A stretch of DNA of 32,318 bases from Gammaproteobacteria bacterium (GTDB lineage: Bacteria > Pseudomonadota > Gammaproteobacteria > Ga0077554 > Ga007554). The stretch is taken from NCBI GenBank assembly GCA_021731145.1, contig JAKFXX010000020.1, positions 1 through 32,318 on the forward strand. The letters are read 5' to 3'. The position numbers were made by a program, and so were the translations under genes. This document shows positions 1 to 7,204 of the stretch, piece after piece. The notes beneath the pieces were generated by a model. The model ran no database searches, had not been told where the DNA came from, and worked only from the letters and a program-made list of their open reading frames with translations. Position 1 is the stretch's first letter. Every line of letters starts with the position of its first letter.

Positions 1-52
1 GTTGGATGGCGATACGCATTACTTCAGAGTCGGCAATTTCCAGTTTTCGCAT
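1..52 (-). CDS. partial unknown gene at window edge (possibly transposase-like)
   Basis: Only the first 17 codons are in the window, reading MRKLEIADSEVMRIAIQ. The start is supported by a good Shine-Dalgarno sequence (AGAGGAG) about 8 bases upstream. The beginning resembles N-termini of HTH proteins of the IS630-like transposase type as I remember them, but 17 residues cannot establish this. It lies next to an abruptly truncated hsdR, so an insertion sequence at this edge would make sense. That is inference. Confidence 0.35.
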   Translation of the reverse strand, partial: MRKLEIADSEVMRIAIQ

Positions 53-93
53 GACGGCATCTCCTCTTCGTGGAAGAACCGTCAGTATAGACC

Positions 94-110
94 AATAATG
101 CGGCATTATT
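94..110. repeat. 17-bp palindrome at the hsdR truncation point
   Basis: An 8-bp inverted repeat (AATAATGC / GCATTATT) surrounds a single central G. It sits between the partial gene at the window edge and the point where the hsdR reading frame leaves its family. It could be the end of an inserted element or an operator. No second copy is visible in the window. Confidence 0.4.
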
Positions 111-481
111 TATGTCGCTATGTTTAGATCCCAGAAATGCGTTTCCAGTCCGTTGGTGTAAAAGCAGAATGGCAACTCACCGCCGAGTTGGTTCTGAATG
201 TTGTAGCAGTATTGTTTGGCCTGCTCGCGGCCGATGGCGGCATCCTTGCTGGACTTTTTGGCCTCAACGACGGCAAGGGGTTTGCGATCTTTTCCCAGCA
301 ATACGTAATCACTGAATTGGTGGCCCTCGTAGGGGGTGCGGGGCTCCGCAACACCTGGTGGCAAAGCCGTCAGAATGTCGAATTCTTCTATGACCTGCGT
401 AGGGTCTTTGACATTCCAGCCGGATTGCGCAAGTTGCTGGTCAATTAGCTCAGAACGGGTTTGTGCCTCGGATTTGCTCAT
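110..481 (-). pseudogene. hsdR: HsdR N-terminal remnant (type I restriction endonuclease)
   Basis: This frame encodes 123 residues that match the N-terminal nuclease domain of type I restriction subunits of the EcoEI-like group. The region FSDYVLLGKDRKPLAVVEAK shows the PD-(D/E)xK-like core, with D in SDY and the E-A-K of VVEAKK. Full HsdR proteins are about 750-1000 residues and go on into an SF2 helicase. Here the frame departs right after HFWD and stops a few codons later, so helicase and C-terminal domains are missing. The start overlaps the stop of the upstream HTH gene (ATGA), the usual coupling in this arrangement. The break lies next to the 94-110 palindrome and the possible transposase start, so insertion or recombination is the likely cause. 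The remnant is not close in sequence to the intact HsdR at 3592. Confidence 0.75.
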
Positions 482-711
482 GCTTTACCTGCCTCTGGCG
501 CAGCTGTGTGATCCACGTTTCTGCGTTCCGAATCTTCATCCGCACCTCCCGCACGCACCCACTCATCGACCTCGGACAACTGGAATTTCCACAGTCGACC
601 AATCTTGTGCGCAGGCAGGCCCTTGCGCTCGCGCCAGCGGTAGACGGTGTCTTTCACCACGCCCAGGTGCTGGGCAACTTGTTCGGCTGTGACCCACGGT
701 TCGGTATTCAT
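478..711 (-). CDS. excisionase-type helix-turn-helix DNA-binding protein
   Basis: A 77-residue protein with a MerR/excisionase-like HTH over roughly residues 5-55. The key stretch is WVTAEQVAQHLGVVKDTVYR, followed by the basic wing GLPAHKIGRLWKF and the helix EVDEWVR. Small proteins of this type are often encoded next to hsdR in type I RM operons, and the 3' end overlaps the hsdR-remnant start by four bases. The charged tail is poorly conserved. No clear Shine-Dalgarno sequence is seen before the ATG at 711. With its operon partner truncated, its present role is unknown; it may still bind DNA. Confidence 0.75.
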   Translation of the reverse strand: MNTEPWVTAEQVAQHLGVVKDTVYRWRERKGLPAHKIGRLWKFQLSEVDEWVRAGGADEDSERRNVDHTAAPEAGKA

Positions 712-879
712 GGCATTGGCGCTCAGGCGTTGACCTTCATAGTCGTCTTAAATCGTTTGAAGTCTAACAGGGTGGCGGCTTTGTGACCATGAAAACACCG
801 ATCTACGGTTCGGTGGCCGTTTTGCCTGTTTTCCGCGTCAAAATCGGTTTGGTGAGGGGTGGGGATTTCAGGCAAGAAA
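712..879. other. intergenic region without recognised genes
   Basis: This is the upstream region of the HTH gene. I see no convincing gene or strong promoter hexamers. The imperfect repetition around CACCGATCTACGGTTCGGTGGCC is too degenerate to call an operator. Confidence 0.3.
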
Positions 880-907
880 AAACCCCAACCGAAATCGGTT
901 GGGGTTT
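880..907 (-). terminator. Rho-independent terminator, probably the displaced ssrA terminator
   Basis: A perfect 13-bp stem (880-892 with 895-907) has a 2-base loop. On the minus strand it is followed by a run of six T, a classic intrinsic terminator. Reading the minus strand it comes directly after a 14-base copy of the ssrA end (907-920). That is where the native ssrA terminator would sit after island insertion. Confidence 0.7.
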
Positions 908-920
908 GGTTAAATGGTGG
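907..920. repeat. 14-bp copy of the ssrA 3' end (candidate distal att)
   Basis: The 14 bases TGGTTAAATGGTGG are identical to 19663-19676, which covers the tmRNA CCA end and its downstream flank, in the same orientation. A second block resembling the tmRNA T-arm follows at 1124-1145. Integrative elements in ssrA leave a direct repeat of the gene's 3' end at the far side, so this is a candidate distal attachment site. Confidence 0.55.
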
Positions 921-1123
921 TGGGGCAGCACCCCGCACCAAACGACTATTGAAAGTACGGAATCGAAGCGCTGCGGGCTGCTGCGAACCATTGCGAACTC
1001 AATCGAAAAGGCAGCCTGAACTCCGTCCGGCAGCGGACAATCAAGCAGGTTTTTCGCCGTGATTGGTCACCAGAAAGGCCGCTCAACCTCGTCTGCTTTC
1101 CAGGGCCAGTTCACTTCCCAAAC
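921..1123. other. 203-bp stretch separating two ssrA-like blocks
   Basis: No credible gene is seen. In ssrA the corresponding two blocks are separated by only about five bases, so this looks like sequence inserted into, or recombined within, an old attachment site. Confidence 0.3.
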
Positions 1124-1145
1124 GCGGAATCGAACCTGCGTCCGT
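1124..1145. repeat. decayed copy of the tmRNA T-arm
   Basis: These 22 bases align with ssrA 19682-19704 with one mismatch and one missing base. They include AATCGAACC and GCGTCCGT. The orientation relative to the 907-920 block is the same as in ssrA. Confidence 0.5.
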
Positions 1146-1153
1146 CCGGCGGC

Positions 1154-2449
1154 TCAGGCGGATGGTTCGGTGGCTGCTTCATTTTCGGCGGTGGGGTCGG
1201 TGAGCCGCCTAATCGTCAGCGCACAGCGTTGTTCAATCAAGGCAATGATTCGTTCAACCACTGCATTTCCGGCAAAGCCGAGTCCAGGGGCAGATTGGAG
1301 TTTGCGCGCGGTGGGTGGCAGTGACTTCGCCAACTCCAGAATGCGCCTCTTGGCCTGCGCCTTGGCAAGGCCTACACCTTCTACAAACTGATCCCAGTGT
1401 TGCGCCTGGACTTCACTGAACTTGTACTTGCTGCCGATTTTCATCGCCATCTTAGGCGTCAGTGTTGGATACACCGCCGTCGATAGTGTGTCGTAGAACG
1501 GCGCCAGAACGGGTGTCTTGCCTGAGTACAGCAGTGAGAAATTCTTGGCGTGCGCATCATGATTGCCGATCAGCGCATTGAAGATCACGTAATCGAACAA
1601 GCGTAGGATCTGCGGCGCGCTGGGGCGCGTCGCACGGCGCACCAGATCAAAGCATTGGGCCAGATCGGGGCCACCTTCATTTTGGTATTTCATTTCTGGC
1701 ACCACGCCAAGCGCCTGGCAGAAATCCTCTTGATGAAGGCGTTGCCGGTGCCCTTGGGCATCGATCAGTCGGTCGTAGCGCTCAATCAGCAGGAACGAGC
1801 GATCCAACACAAGGTGAACTTTTGACTTTGCCGGTTTGAGCTGCATAGCATCAGCCAGTGCCATGCAAAACCCCTCGTTGATCACACTGTCCTCAACGGC
1901 GTGGATAGCGGGCTTCAAGATGTGGGAACTGGGCGTGCCGTTGAGGGCCAGACCAATGCGGGCACCATCGAAAACCACCGGTAGTTTGTCTTGAGCACCC
2001 GCCAAGGAAAGTCGCAAGCCGTCTTTGCCCGCCAGCATGGGGCGGCGCGGCAATTCATCCAGGATGGCAACGACTTCGTCGTCACTCAGCCATTGAACGT
2101 CATCGTTGCGGGTAGGCACAGGCAAAGCATGCCCCGGCTCAAGGAACGTCACGGCCCCGGCGCATTCGCCACCGATGTGGTCCAGCAGCGCAAAGTCGTT
2201 CTGGCCAGAAACCTGGAACTGCTGCGCAATCAGCCGGCGCATCTGCCCCTCTGGCAGCAGACCGGCAAAGAAGGGGCGGGTTTTGTGGTCGTCGAACGTC
2301 TCTGATTGCAAGGGCAGCGAGGTGGACAATGCAACGGCGTTTGGCAGCGATAGCCAACCGGGGGCGTAACAAAAATTCAGCCGTCCTTCGACCAGCGTCA
2401 AGGTGCCTACGCGGTCAGCGAACAGCCAGACATCCAGCTCATGCACCAT
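1154..2449 (-). CDS. hipA: HipA family serine/threonine kinase toxin
   Basis: A 431-residue HipA-type kinase. Its N-terminal part has the HipA N1 region (DVWLFADRVGTLTL and PFFAGLLPEG). The C-terminal kinase part has the SLAGAQDK motif, LLIERYDR, the catalytic loop GNHDAHAKN (catalytic Asp about residue 298; E. coli HipA uses Asp309) and a YDTLS metal-binding motif. HipA of E. coli phosphorylates glutamyl-tRNA synthetase and induces dormancy; the target here is unknown. I start at MVHELDVW (2449), which overlaps the hipB end by 11 bases. A longer start at 2497 would add 16 unlike residues inside hipB. All key kinase residues are present, so the toxin appears intact. Confidence 0.93.
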   Translation of the reverse strand: MVHELDVWLFADRVGTLTLVEGRLNFCYAPGWLSLPNAVALSTSLPLQSETFDDHKTRPFFAGLLPEGQMRRLIAQQFQVSGQNDFALLDHIGGECAGAVTFLEPGHALPVPTRNDDVQWLSDDEVVAILDELPRRPMLAGKDGLRLSLAGAQDKLPVVFDGARIGLALNGTPSSHILKPAIHAVEDSVINEGFCMALADAMQLKPAKSKVHLVLDRSFLLIERYDRLIDAQGHRQRLHQEDFCQALGVVPEMKYQNEGGPDLAQCFDLVRRATRPSAPQILRLFDYVIFNALIGNHDAHAKNFSLLYSGKTPVLAPFYDTLSTAVYPTLTPKMAMKIGSKYKFSEVQAQHWDQFVEGVGLAKAQAKRRILELAKSLPPTARKLQSAPGLGFAGNAVVERIIALIEQRCALTIRRLTDPTAENEAATEPSA

Positions 2450-2699
2450 GGTCGTTGCCCTCGCGTTGGCCTTTGGTGACAGCGGATGGCAATCCACTCA
2501 GCTTGATCTCTCCGCCCAAGGCATCAATGACCCGCAGGACATTTTCAAGTCGCAAGGTGGGCTTGCCTGCTTCAAGGTCGACGATGAAGCGCACGCCAAC
2601 CCCTGCTGCCAGAGCCAACTGGGGCTGTGTCAGCCCGAGTTGCTTGCGAGCGGCACGCAGTGCATCGCCGAGTTGTTGAGGTGATCGAATGGATGTCAT
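2439..2699 (-). CDS. hipB: HipB-type HTH antitoxin / repressor
   Basis: An 86-residue Xre-family protein with its HTH across about residues 8-65 (LGDALRAARKQLGLTQPQLA, then GVGVRFIVDLEAGKPT). This matches the YgaT/HipB-like antitoxins encoded just before hipA. In the family it binds HipA to inactivate it and represses the operon through palindromic operators. Three TTCCCG-N2-CGGGAA-type palindromes lie within 125 bp upstream of this start, a convincing autoregulatory region. Its 3' end overlaps the hipA start, so the two are translationally coupled. Confidence 0.93.
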   Translation of the reverse strand: MTSIRSPQQLGDALRAARKQLGLTQPQLALAAGVGVRFIVDLEAGKPTLRLENVLRVIDALGGEIKLSGLPSAVTKGQREGNDHGA

Positions 2700-2710
2700 G
2701 GCCTGCTTGA

Positions 2711-2726
2711 TTTCCCGTTCGGGAAA
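2711..2726. promoter_or_regulatory. hip operator O1
   Basis: Perfect palindrome TTTCCCG-TT-CGGGAAA, 12 bases upstream of the hipB start. It is the best copy of three similar sites and probably the main HipB binding site, overlapping the 5' end of the transcript. Confidence 0.75.
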
Positions 2727-2761
2727 TTATCAACCAGAGCCCGCCTCGGCGCAAGTCATAT

Positions 2762-2775
2762 TTCCCGATCGGGAA
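2762..2775. promoter_or_regulatory. hip operator O2
   Basis: Palindrome TTCCCG-AT-CGGGAA, centred 50 bp upstream of O1. It has the same half-sites and the same 2-base spacer. Confidence 0.75.
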
Positions 2776-2811
2776 TATTTCTCAGTTTTGTGTGTCACCG
2801 TTAGGAAAATA

Positions 2812-2823
2812 TCCCGAACGGGA
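2812..2823. promoter_or_regulatory. hip operator O3
   Basis: Palindrome TCCCG-AA-CGGGA, centred 49 bp beyond O2. The near-equal spacing of the three sites suggests cooperative binding or DNA looping by HipB. Confidence 0.7.
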
Positions 2824-2984
2824 AGTTTTATGCAGGTGCGGTGAATGGACTGCCCAATCTCCGCAACATCTGCGGCGATTAGGTCGGCGCAGCGATCTCG
2901 CTTGGCTCGTGCGCGGAACAGCGCCTTCATGGACTCCTGCCAACTCATTCGCAAGGAAACCAAAATGGAAGTCGTTCACCTCAA

Positions 2985-3275
2985 TCAAAAGCAACTGGCC
3001 GCCGGGGTCTCGCGCAACCGCCAACGCACCTCGTCGAGGATAACCAGAAACCCCTTTTCGCAGCACAGGGCGGAGATGTCCCGAAGCTCGGCGTCCATCT
3101 CGTTGCGCTGGGCATCCGGCAGCGCCAGCCAGGCCGCGAAACAGCTCGTCCGGCTTGTCTTCCTTCATGGCGGAGAAGTCCGGGTTGTCGAAAAGCCCCC
3201 GCCCCTGAAAGTAACGGGCCAGCAGCGCATCGGTATCTGCCGGAAGAAGTCCTTGGTGGAGTAGTGCCGGGCCAT
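2985..3275 (-). pseudogene. frameshifted remnant of a mobile-element hypothetical protein
   Basis: From ATG at 3275, behind a strong GGGAGGGG ribosome site, the frame opens MARHYSTKDFFRQIP. A shift is then needed to reach ALLARYFQGRGLFDNPDFSA, and another near 3130 to reach WLALPDAQRNEMDAELRDIS and CCEKGFLVILDEVRW. Stitched together these match a conserved hypothetical family I know from plasmids and integrative elements, normally longer. The reconstructed frame stops at 2985, so it is also 3'-truncated. No function is known. I treat it as decayed. Confidence 0.6.
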
Positions 3276-3331
3276 GCATCCCCTCCCAATGGCCGTTTCT
3301 TGTTAATGGCTTGGATTGTATGGGACTTTAC

Positions 3332-3347
3332 TGTACATTGCAGTACA
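3332..3347. promoter_or_regulatory. inverted repeat upstream of the RHH gene
   Basis: TGTAC-N6-GTACA lies 29 bp upstream of the ribbon-helix-helix gene start. It is the size and position of an autoregulatory operator for a CopG-type dimer. It could also control the downstream hsd operon, since no other obvious promoter separates them. Confidence 0.5.
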
Positions 3348-3376
3348 TTCCCAGCATATCCACTGAGAGGGGAGCA

Positions 3377-3568
3377 ATGGCCACCGCCAAGACCACCACG
3401 CTGACCTTTCGCATCGAGCCAAATCTCAAAGAGGCCCTGCGCACCGCCGCTGCCCGCGAGCACCGTTCCATTGCCAATATGGTGGAGGTGTTGATTCGGG
3501 ATTATTGCCAGCAGCACAACATCGCACTTGGCCAGGAAAATGGACAATCCAAGTCGAGCGATCGGTGA
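3377..3568 (+). CDS. ribbon-helix-helix (CopG-like) regulator
   Basis: A 63-residue protein. The beta strand TTTLTFRIE is followed by two helices (LKEALRTAAAREHRSI and NMVEVLIRDYC), the RHH fold used by CopG/Arc-type repressors and many antitoxins. The start at 3377 follows a strong GAGAGGGGAG ribosome site; an upstream in-frame ATG at 3311 would read through the operator. It sits 23 bp before hsdR on the same strand, so it probably belongs to the same transcript. No toxin partner of the usual ParE/RelE kind is adjacent. I infer a regulator of the hsd operon rather than an orphan antitoxin, with modest confidence. Confidence 0.8.
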   Translation: MATAKTTTLTFRIEPNLKEALRTAAAREHRSIANMVEVLIRDYCQQHNIALGQENGQSKSSDR

Positions 3569-3591
3569 AATAGAAACAACAGGGCGAAAGC

Positions 3592-6582
3592 ATGACAACA
3601 GAAAACCAGATCGAACAAAGCCTGATCGACAAGCTAAAGGAGCTTAAATACACCTACCGCGACGACATCCGCGACAAGGCATCACTTGAGCAAAACTTCC
3701 GCCAGAAGTTTGAAGCATTAAACCGCGTCCACCTCACAGACGCCGAATTCGCCCGCCTGCGCGACGAGATCATCACCGCCGATGTCTTTACCGCTGCACA
3801 GGCTTTGCGCGAGAAGGGCAAATTCACCCGCGAAGATGGCACCCCGCTGGAATACATGCTGGTCAACATCCGTGACTGGTGCAAGAACGAGTTCGAGGTC
3901 ATCAACCAGCTCCGCATCAATACCGACAACAGCCACCACCGCTACGACGTTATCCTCCTGATCAACGGCTTGCCGATGGTGCAGATCGAGCTGAAATCTC
4001 TGCAAATCAGCCCGCGCCGCGCCATGGAGCAGATCGTCGACTACAAAAACGATCCCGGCAACGGCTACACCAACTCGCTGCTCTGTTTCATGCAGTTGTT
4101 CATCGTCAGCAACGAAGGCGATACCCGCTACTTCGCCAACAACCGCAACCAGCACTTCAGCTTTAACGCCGAAGAGCGCTTTTTGCCCATCTACCAGCAC
4201 GCCGACGATAAAAACAACAAAATCTCCCACTTGCACGACTTTGCCGACGACTTCCTCGAAAAGTGCAGCCTGGGCCGCTTGATCAGCCGCTACATGGTTC
4301 TGGTGCAAAGCGAGCAAAAAATCCTCATCATGCGCCCCTACCAAATCTATGCGGTCAAGGCCATTGTTGAATGTATTCACCAGAATCGTGGCAACGGCTA
4401 TATCTGGCACACCACCGGCAGCGGCAAGACGCTCACCTCGTTCAAGGCCTCCACCCTGCTGAAAGACAACCCCGACATTGAGAAATGCATGTTCGTGGTG
4501 GACCGTAAAGACCTCGACCGCCAGACCCGCGAGGAATTCAACAAATTCCAGGAAGGCTGTGTCGAGCACAACACCAACACCGAAGCCATGGTGCGCCGCA
4601 TGCTCTCGGACGACTATGCCGACAAGGTGATCGTCACCACCATCCAGAAGCTGGGCCTGGCGCTGGACGAAAACAGCAAACGCAACAAGGCAAAACAGAA
4701 AGAGGGCAAACAGACCTACAAGGAACGCCTCGAACCCCTGCGCGACAAGCGCGTGGTCTTTATCTTCGACGAATGCCACCGCTCCCAGTTTGGCGAGAAC
4801 CACAAGGCCATCAAAGAGTTCTTCCCCAGGGCGCAACTGTTCGGCTTTACCGGCACGCCCATCTTTGACGAAAACGCCACCTATCAGCAGATCGACGGCA
4901 ATGTCGGCTCATTCAAAACCACCAAAGACATCTTCGAAAAAGAGTTGCACACCTACACCATCACCCACGCCATTGATGACAAAAACGTGCTGAGTTTCCA
5001 CATCGACTATTTCGGCAAGGAGGGTGACAAGAAACCCAAAAAAGGCCAGACCCCGCCGCCCGAAGCCGTCATCAACGCCATACTGCAAAAGCACGACAGC
5101 GCCACCGACCATCGCCGCTTCAACGCGATACTGGCCACGGCCTCCATCAACAACGCCATTGAATACTACGAGCTATTCAAAACCATGCAGGCAACAAAAC
5201 AGCGTGAGGATGAAACCTTCGTGCCGCTGCACATCGCCTGTGTCTTCTCGCCACCAGCAGAAGGCAACACGGACGTACAGCAGCTACAGGAAGACCTGGC
5301 ACAGGAAAAAGAAGACAACAAGCAAGAGCCGGAGAAAAAGAAGGCCGCGCTCAAGACCATTATTGATGACTACAACCGCCAATACAGCAGCAATCACACC
5401 ATCAACGAATTCGACCTCTACTATCAGGACGTGCAACAGCGCATCAAGGATCAGAAATACAGCAACGCCGACTACCCGCGCAAAAACAAGATCGACATCA
5501 CCATCGTGGTGGATATGCTGCTCACCGGCTTCGACTCCAAATACCTCAACACCCTGTACGTGGATAAAAACCTCAAACACCACGGTCTGATCCAGGCCTT
5601 GTCGCGCACCAATCGCGTGCTCAACGACAGCAAGCCCTGGGGCAACATCCTCGACTTCCGCTATCAGGAGAGCGAAGTCGACGACGCCATCAAACTTTTT
5701 TCCGGCGCAGCCATAGACCGGGCGCGGGAAATCTGGCTGGTCGACCCCGCCCCCAAGGTGGTGGAGCAGTACCAAGCCGCTGTGGGCAAACTGGAAACCT
5801 TTATGACCGCCAAGGGGCTGGCCTGCGAGCCTTCGCAAGTGGTCAACCTCAAGGGCGACACCGCCAAGGCGGAATTCATCAACCACTTCAAAGAAGTGCA
5901 AAAGCTCAAGACCCAACTGGAGCAATACACCGACCTCGACGATCAGAGCAAACAGACCATCGAGCAGAAACTGCCCACCGACACCCTGCGCAGCTTCAAG
6001 GCCGCCTATCTGGACACCGCGCTGGAACTCAAACGCAAGCAGGGCAAAGGCGATGAGGCGGGGCCAGAGGTGCAGCAATTGGAATTTGACCTGGTGCTGT
6101 TCGCCTCCAGCCTCATCGACTACGACTACATCATGGGGCTGATTGCCAAATCCACCCAGAAAACCGGCAAGCAGAAGATGACCCGCGCCCAGCTCATCGA
6201 GCTGATCAGCGCCAACGCCAACCTCATGGAAGAGCGCGAAGAGATCATCGCCTATATCAACAGCCTGAAAACCGGCGAAGTGCTCAATGAAAAAGAGATC
6301 CGCGCAGGCTATCAGGCCTTCAAGGCACAAAAGGCCGCCGCAGACCTGGCCAACATCGCCAACAAACACGGCCTGCAAACCGCAGCCCTGCAAGCCTTCG
6401 TCGATGCCATCATGGGCCGCATGATCTTCGACGGCGAACAGCTCACCGACCTGCTTAGCCCCCTGGGGCTGGGCTGGAAAGCCCGTCGAGAAGCCGAGCT
6501 GGCCTTGATGGCAGACCTGCTGCCCTATCTGCAAAAACTCGCGGGTGGGCGTGAGATATCGGGGTTGAATGCGTATGAGTAA
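3592..6582 (+). CDS. hsdR: type I restriction endonuclease subunit R
   Basis: A 996-residue HsdR of the EcoR124I-like (type IC) group. The N-terminal PD-(D/E)xK nuclease has D119, E133 and K135, with the same spacing as EcoR124I D151/E165/K167. The SF2 translocase follows, with Walker A TTGSGKT (K279), DECH (393-396), GFTGTP and the motif VI-like QALSRTNR. The C-terminal helical region, which docks on the methylase core, is full length. HsdR translocates DNA past unmethylated sites using ATP and cuts at a distance. It is the first RM gene of a long same-strand operon and lies 23 bp after the RHH gene. The gene order R-S-M differs from the textbook M-S-R. No frame damage is seen. Confidence 0.97.
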   Translation: MTTENQIEQSLIDKLKELKYTYRDDIRDKASLEQNFRQKFEALNRVHLTDAEFARLRDEIITADVFTAAQALREKGKFTREDGTPLEYMLVNIRDWCKNEFEVINQLRINTDNSHHRYDVILLINGLPMVQIELKSLQISPRRAMEQIVDYKNDPGNGYTNSLLCFMQLFIVSNEGDTRYFANNRNQHFSFNAEERFLPIYQHADDKNNKISHLHDFADDFLEKCSLGRLISRYMVLVQSEQKILIMRPYQIYAVKAIVECIHQNRGNGYIWHTTGSGKTLTSFKASTLLKDNPDIEKCMFVVDRKDLDRQTREEFNKFQEGCVEHNTNTEAMVRRMLSDDYADKVIVTTIQKLGLALDENSKRNKAKQKEGKQTYKERLEPLRDKRVVFIFDECHRSQFGENHKAIKEFFPRAQLFGFTGTPIFDENATYQQIDGNVGSFKTTKDIFEKELHTYTITHAIDDKNVLSFHIDYFGKEGDKKPKKGQTPPPEAVINAILQKHDSATDHRRFNAILATASINNAIEYYELFKTMQATKQREDETFVPLHIACVFSPPAEGNTDVQQLQEDLAQEKEDNKQEPEKKKAALKTIIDDYNRQYSSNHTINEFDLYYQDVQQRIKDQKYSNADYPRKNKIDITIVVDMLLTGFDSKYLNTLYVDKNLKHHGLIQALSRTNRVLNDSKPWGNILDFRYQESEVDDAIKLFSGAAIDRAREIWLVDPAPKVVEQYQAAVGKLETFMTAKGLACEPSQVVNLKGDTAKAEFINHFKEVQKLKTQLEQYTDLDDQSKQTIEQKLPTDTLRSFKAAYLDTALELKRKQGKGDEAGPEVQQLEFDLVLFASSLIDYDYIMGLIAKSTQKTGKQKMTRAQLIELISANANLMEEREEIIAYINSLKTGEVLNEKEIRAGYQAFKAQKAAADLANIANKHGLQTAALQAFVDAIMGRMIFDGEQLTDLLSPLGLGWKARREAELALMADLLPYLQKLAGGREISGLNAYE

Positions 6583-6597
6583 GACAAGGAGGACAAC

Positions 6598-7203
6598 ATG
6601 ATTTTGCCCAATAAACTAAACATCACCAACCAGCTTGAACTGAACAAGACAGAAGAAAAAATCAGCAAGCAAAAAGCCAAGCAGATGTTTGAGAGCGGCG
6701 ACATTAATCGCATTGAGGTGGGCTCCTTTGCAGGGCTTGCACAGATTCATGCCTATTTGTTTGGTGATATCTATGATTTTGCGGGAAAGCTGCGTGAGGT
6801 AAACATCGCCAAAGGCAATTTCCGCTTTGCGCCTCTGATGTACCTGCCGCAATCGCTCAAGCATATCAGCGCCATGCCACAAAGCACTTTTGAGGAAATT
6901 ATTGAAAAATATGTGGAGATGAACATCGCCCACCCTTTCCGCGAAGGCAATGGCCGCGCCACGCGCATTTGGCTGGATTTGATGCTTAAAAGTGAAATCA
7001 ACCGCGTGATTGATTGGAATGCCGTGGACAAGGCCGAATATCTTTCGGCCATGGAGCGCAGCGTGGTGAAAGATCTGGAGATTAAGCATCTGCTAAGGGC
7101 TGCCCTCACAGATCAAGTCAATGACCGTGAACTGTTCATGAAGGGCATCGATATAAGCTATTACTACGAAGGCTATAGCGAATTCAAGGTTGAGGATTTG
7201 TAA
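6598..7203 (+). CDS. fic: Fic domain protein, class III (self-inhibited) type
   Basis: A 201-residue Fic protein with the catalytic motif HPFREGNGR (H112), which transfers AMP or another nucleotide to a target hydroxyl. The flap region [17 protein letters not shown] (64-80) lies upstream of it. Near the C-terminus, SYYYEG (S187, E191, G192) fits the S/T-x-x-x-E-G/N inhibitory-helix motif that defines class III Fic proteins such as NmFic (191 residues, E186). The neighbouring tyrosines parallel its self-modified tyrosine. So the toxin probably carries its own antitoxin and needs no partner gene. It has an AAGGAGG ribosome site and sits 15 bp after hsdR and 1 bp before hsdS. Placement inside an hsd operon suggests a defence or abortive-infection role; the target is unknown. 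Confidence 0.93.
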   Translation: MILPNKLNITNQLELNKTEEKISKQKAKQMFESGDINRIEVGSFAGLAQIHAYLFGDIYDFAGKLREVNIAKGNFRFAPLMYLPQSLKHISAMPQSTFEEIIEKYVEMNIAHPFREGNGRATRIWLDLMLKSEINRVIDWNAVDKAEYLSAMERSVVKDLEIKHLLRAALTDQVNDRELFMKGIDISYYYEGYSEFKVEDL

Positions 7204-7204
7204 C

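Noticed and set aside
2782-3279. 165-residue intact protein on the minus strand
   Set aside because: Only segments match a known family and in different frames; the frame runs through the hip operator region, so a decayed gene is more likely.
5284-6534. 416-residue antisense frame in hsdR (and 372 residues at 3718-4836)
   Set aside because: Long antisense frames follow from the codon bias of hsdR; the composition is hydrophobic and Gly/Val-rich with no motif, and the sense gene is certain.
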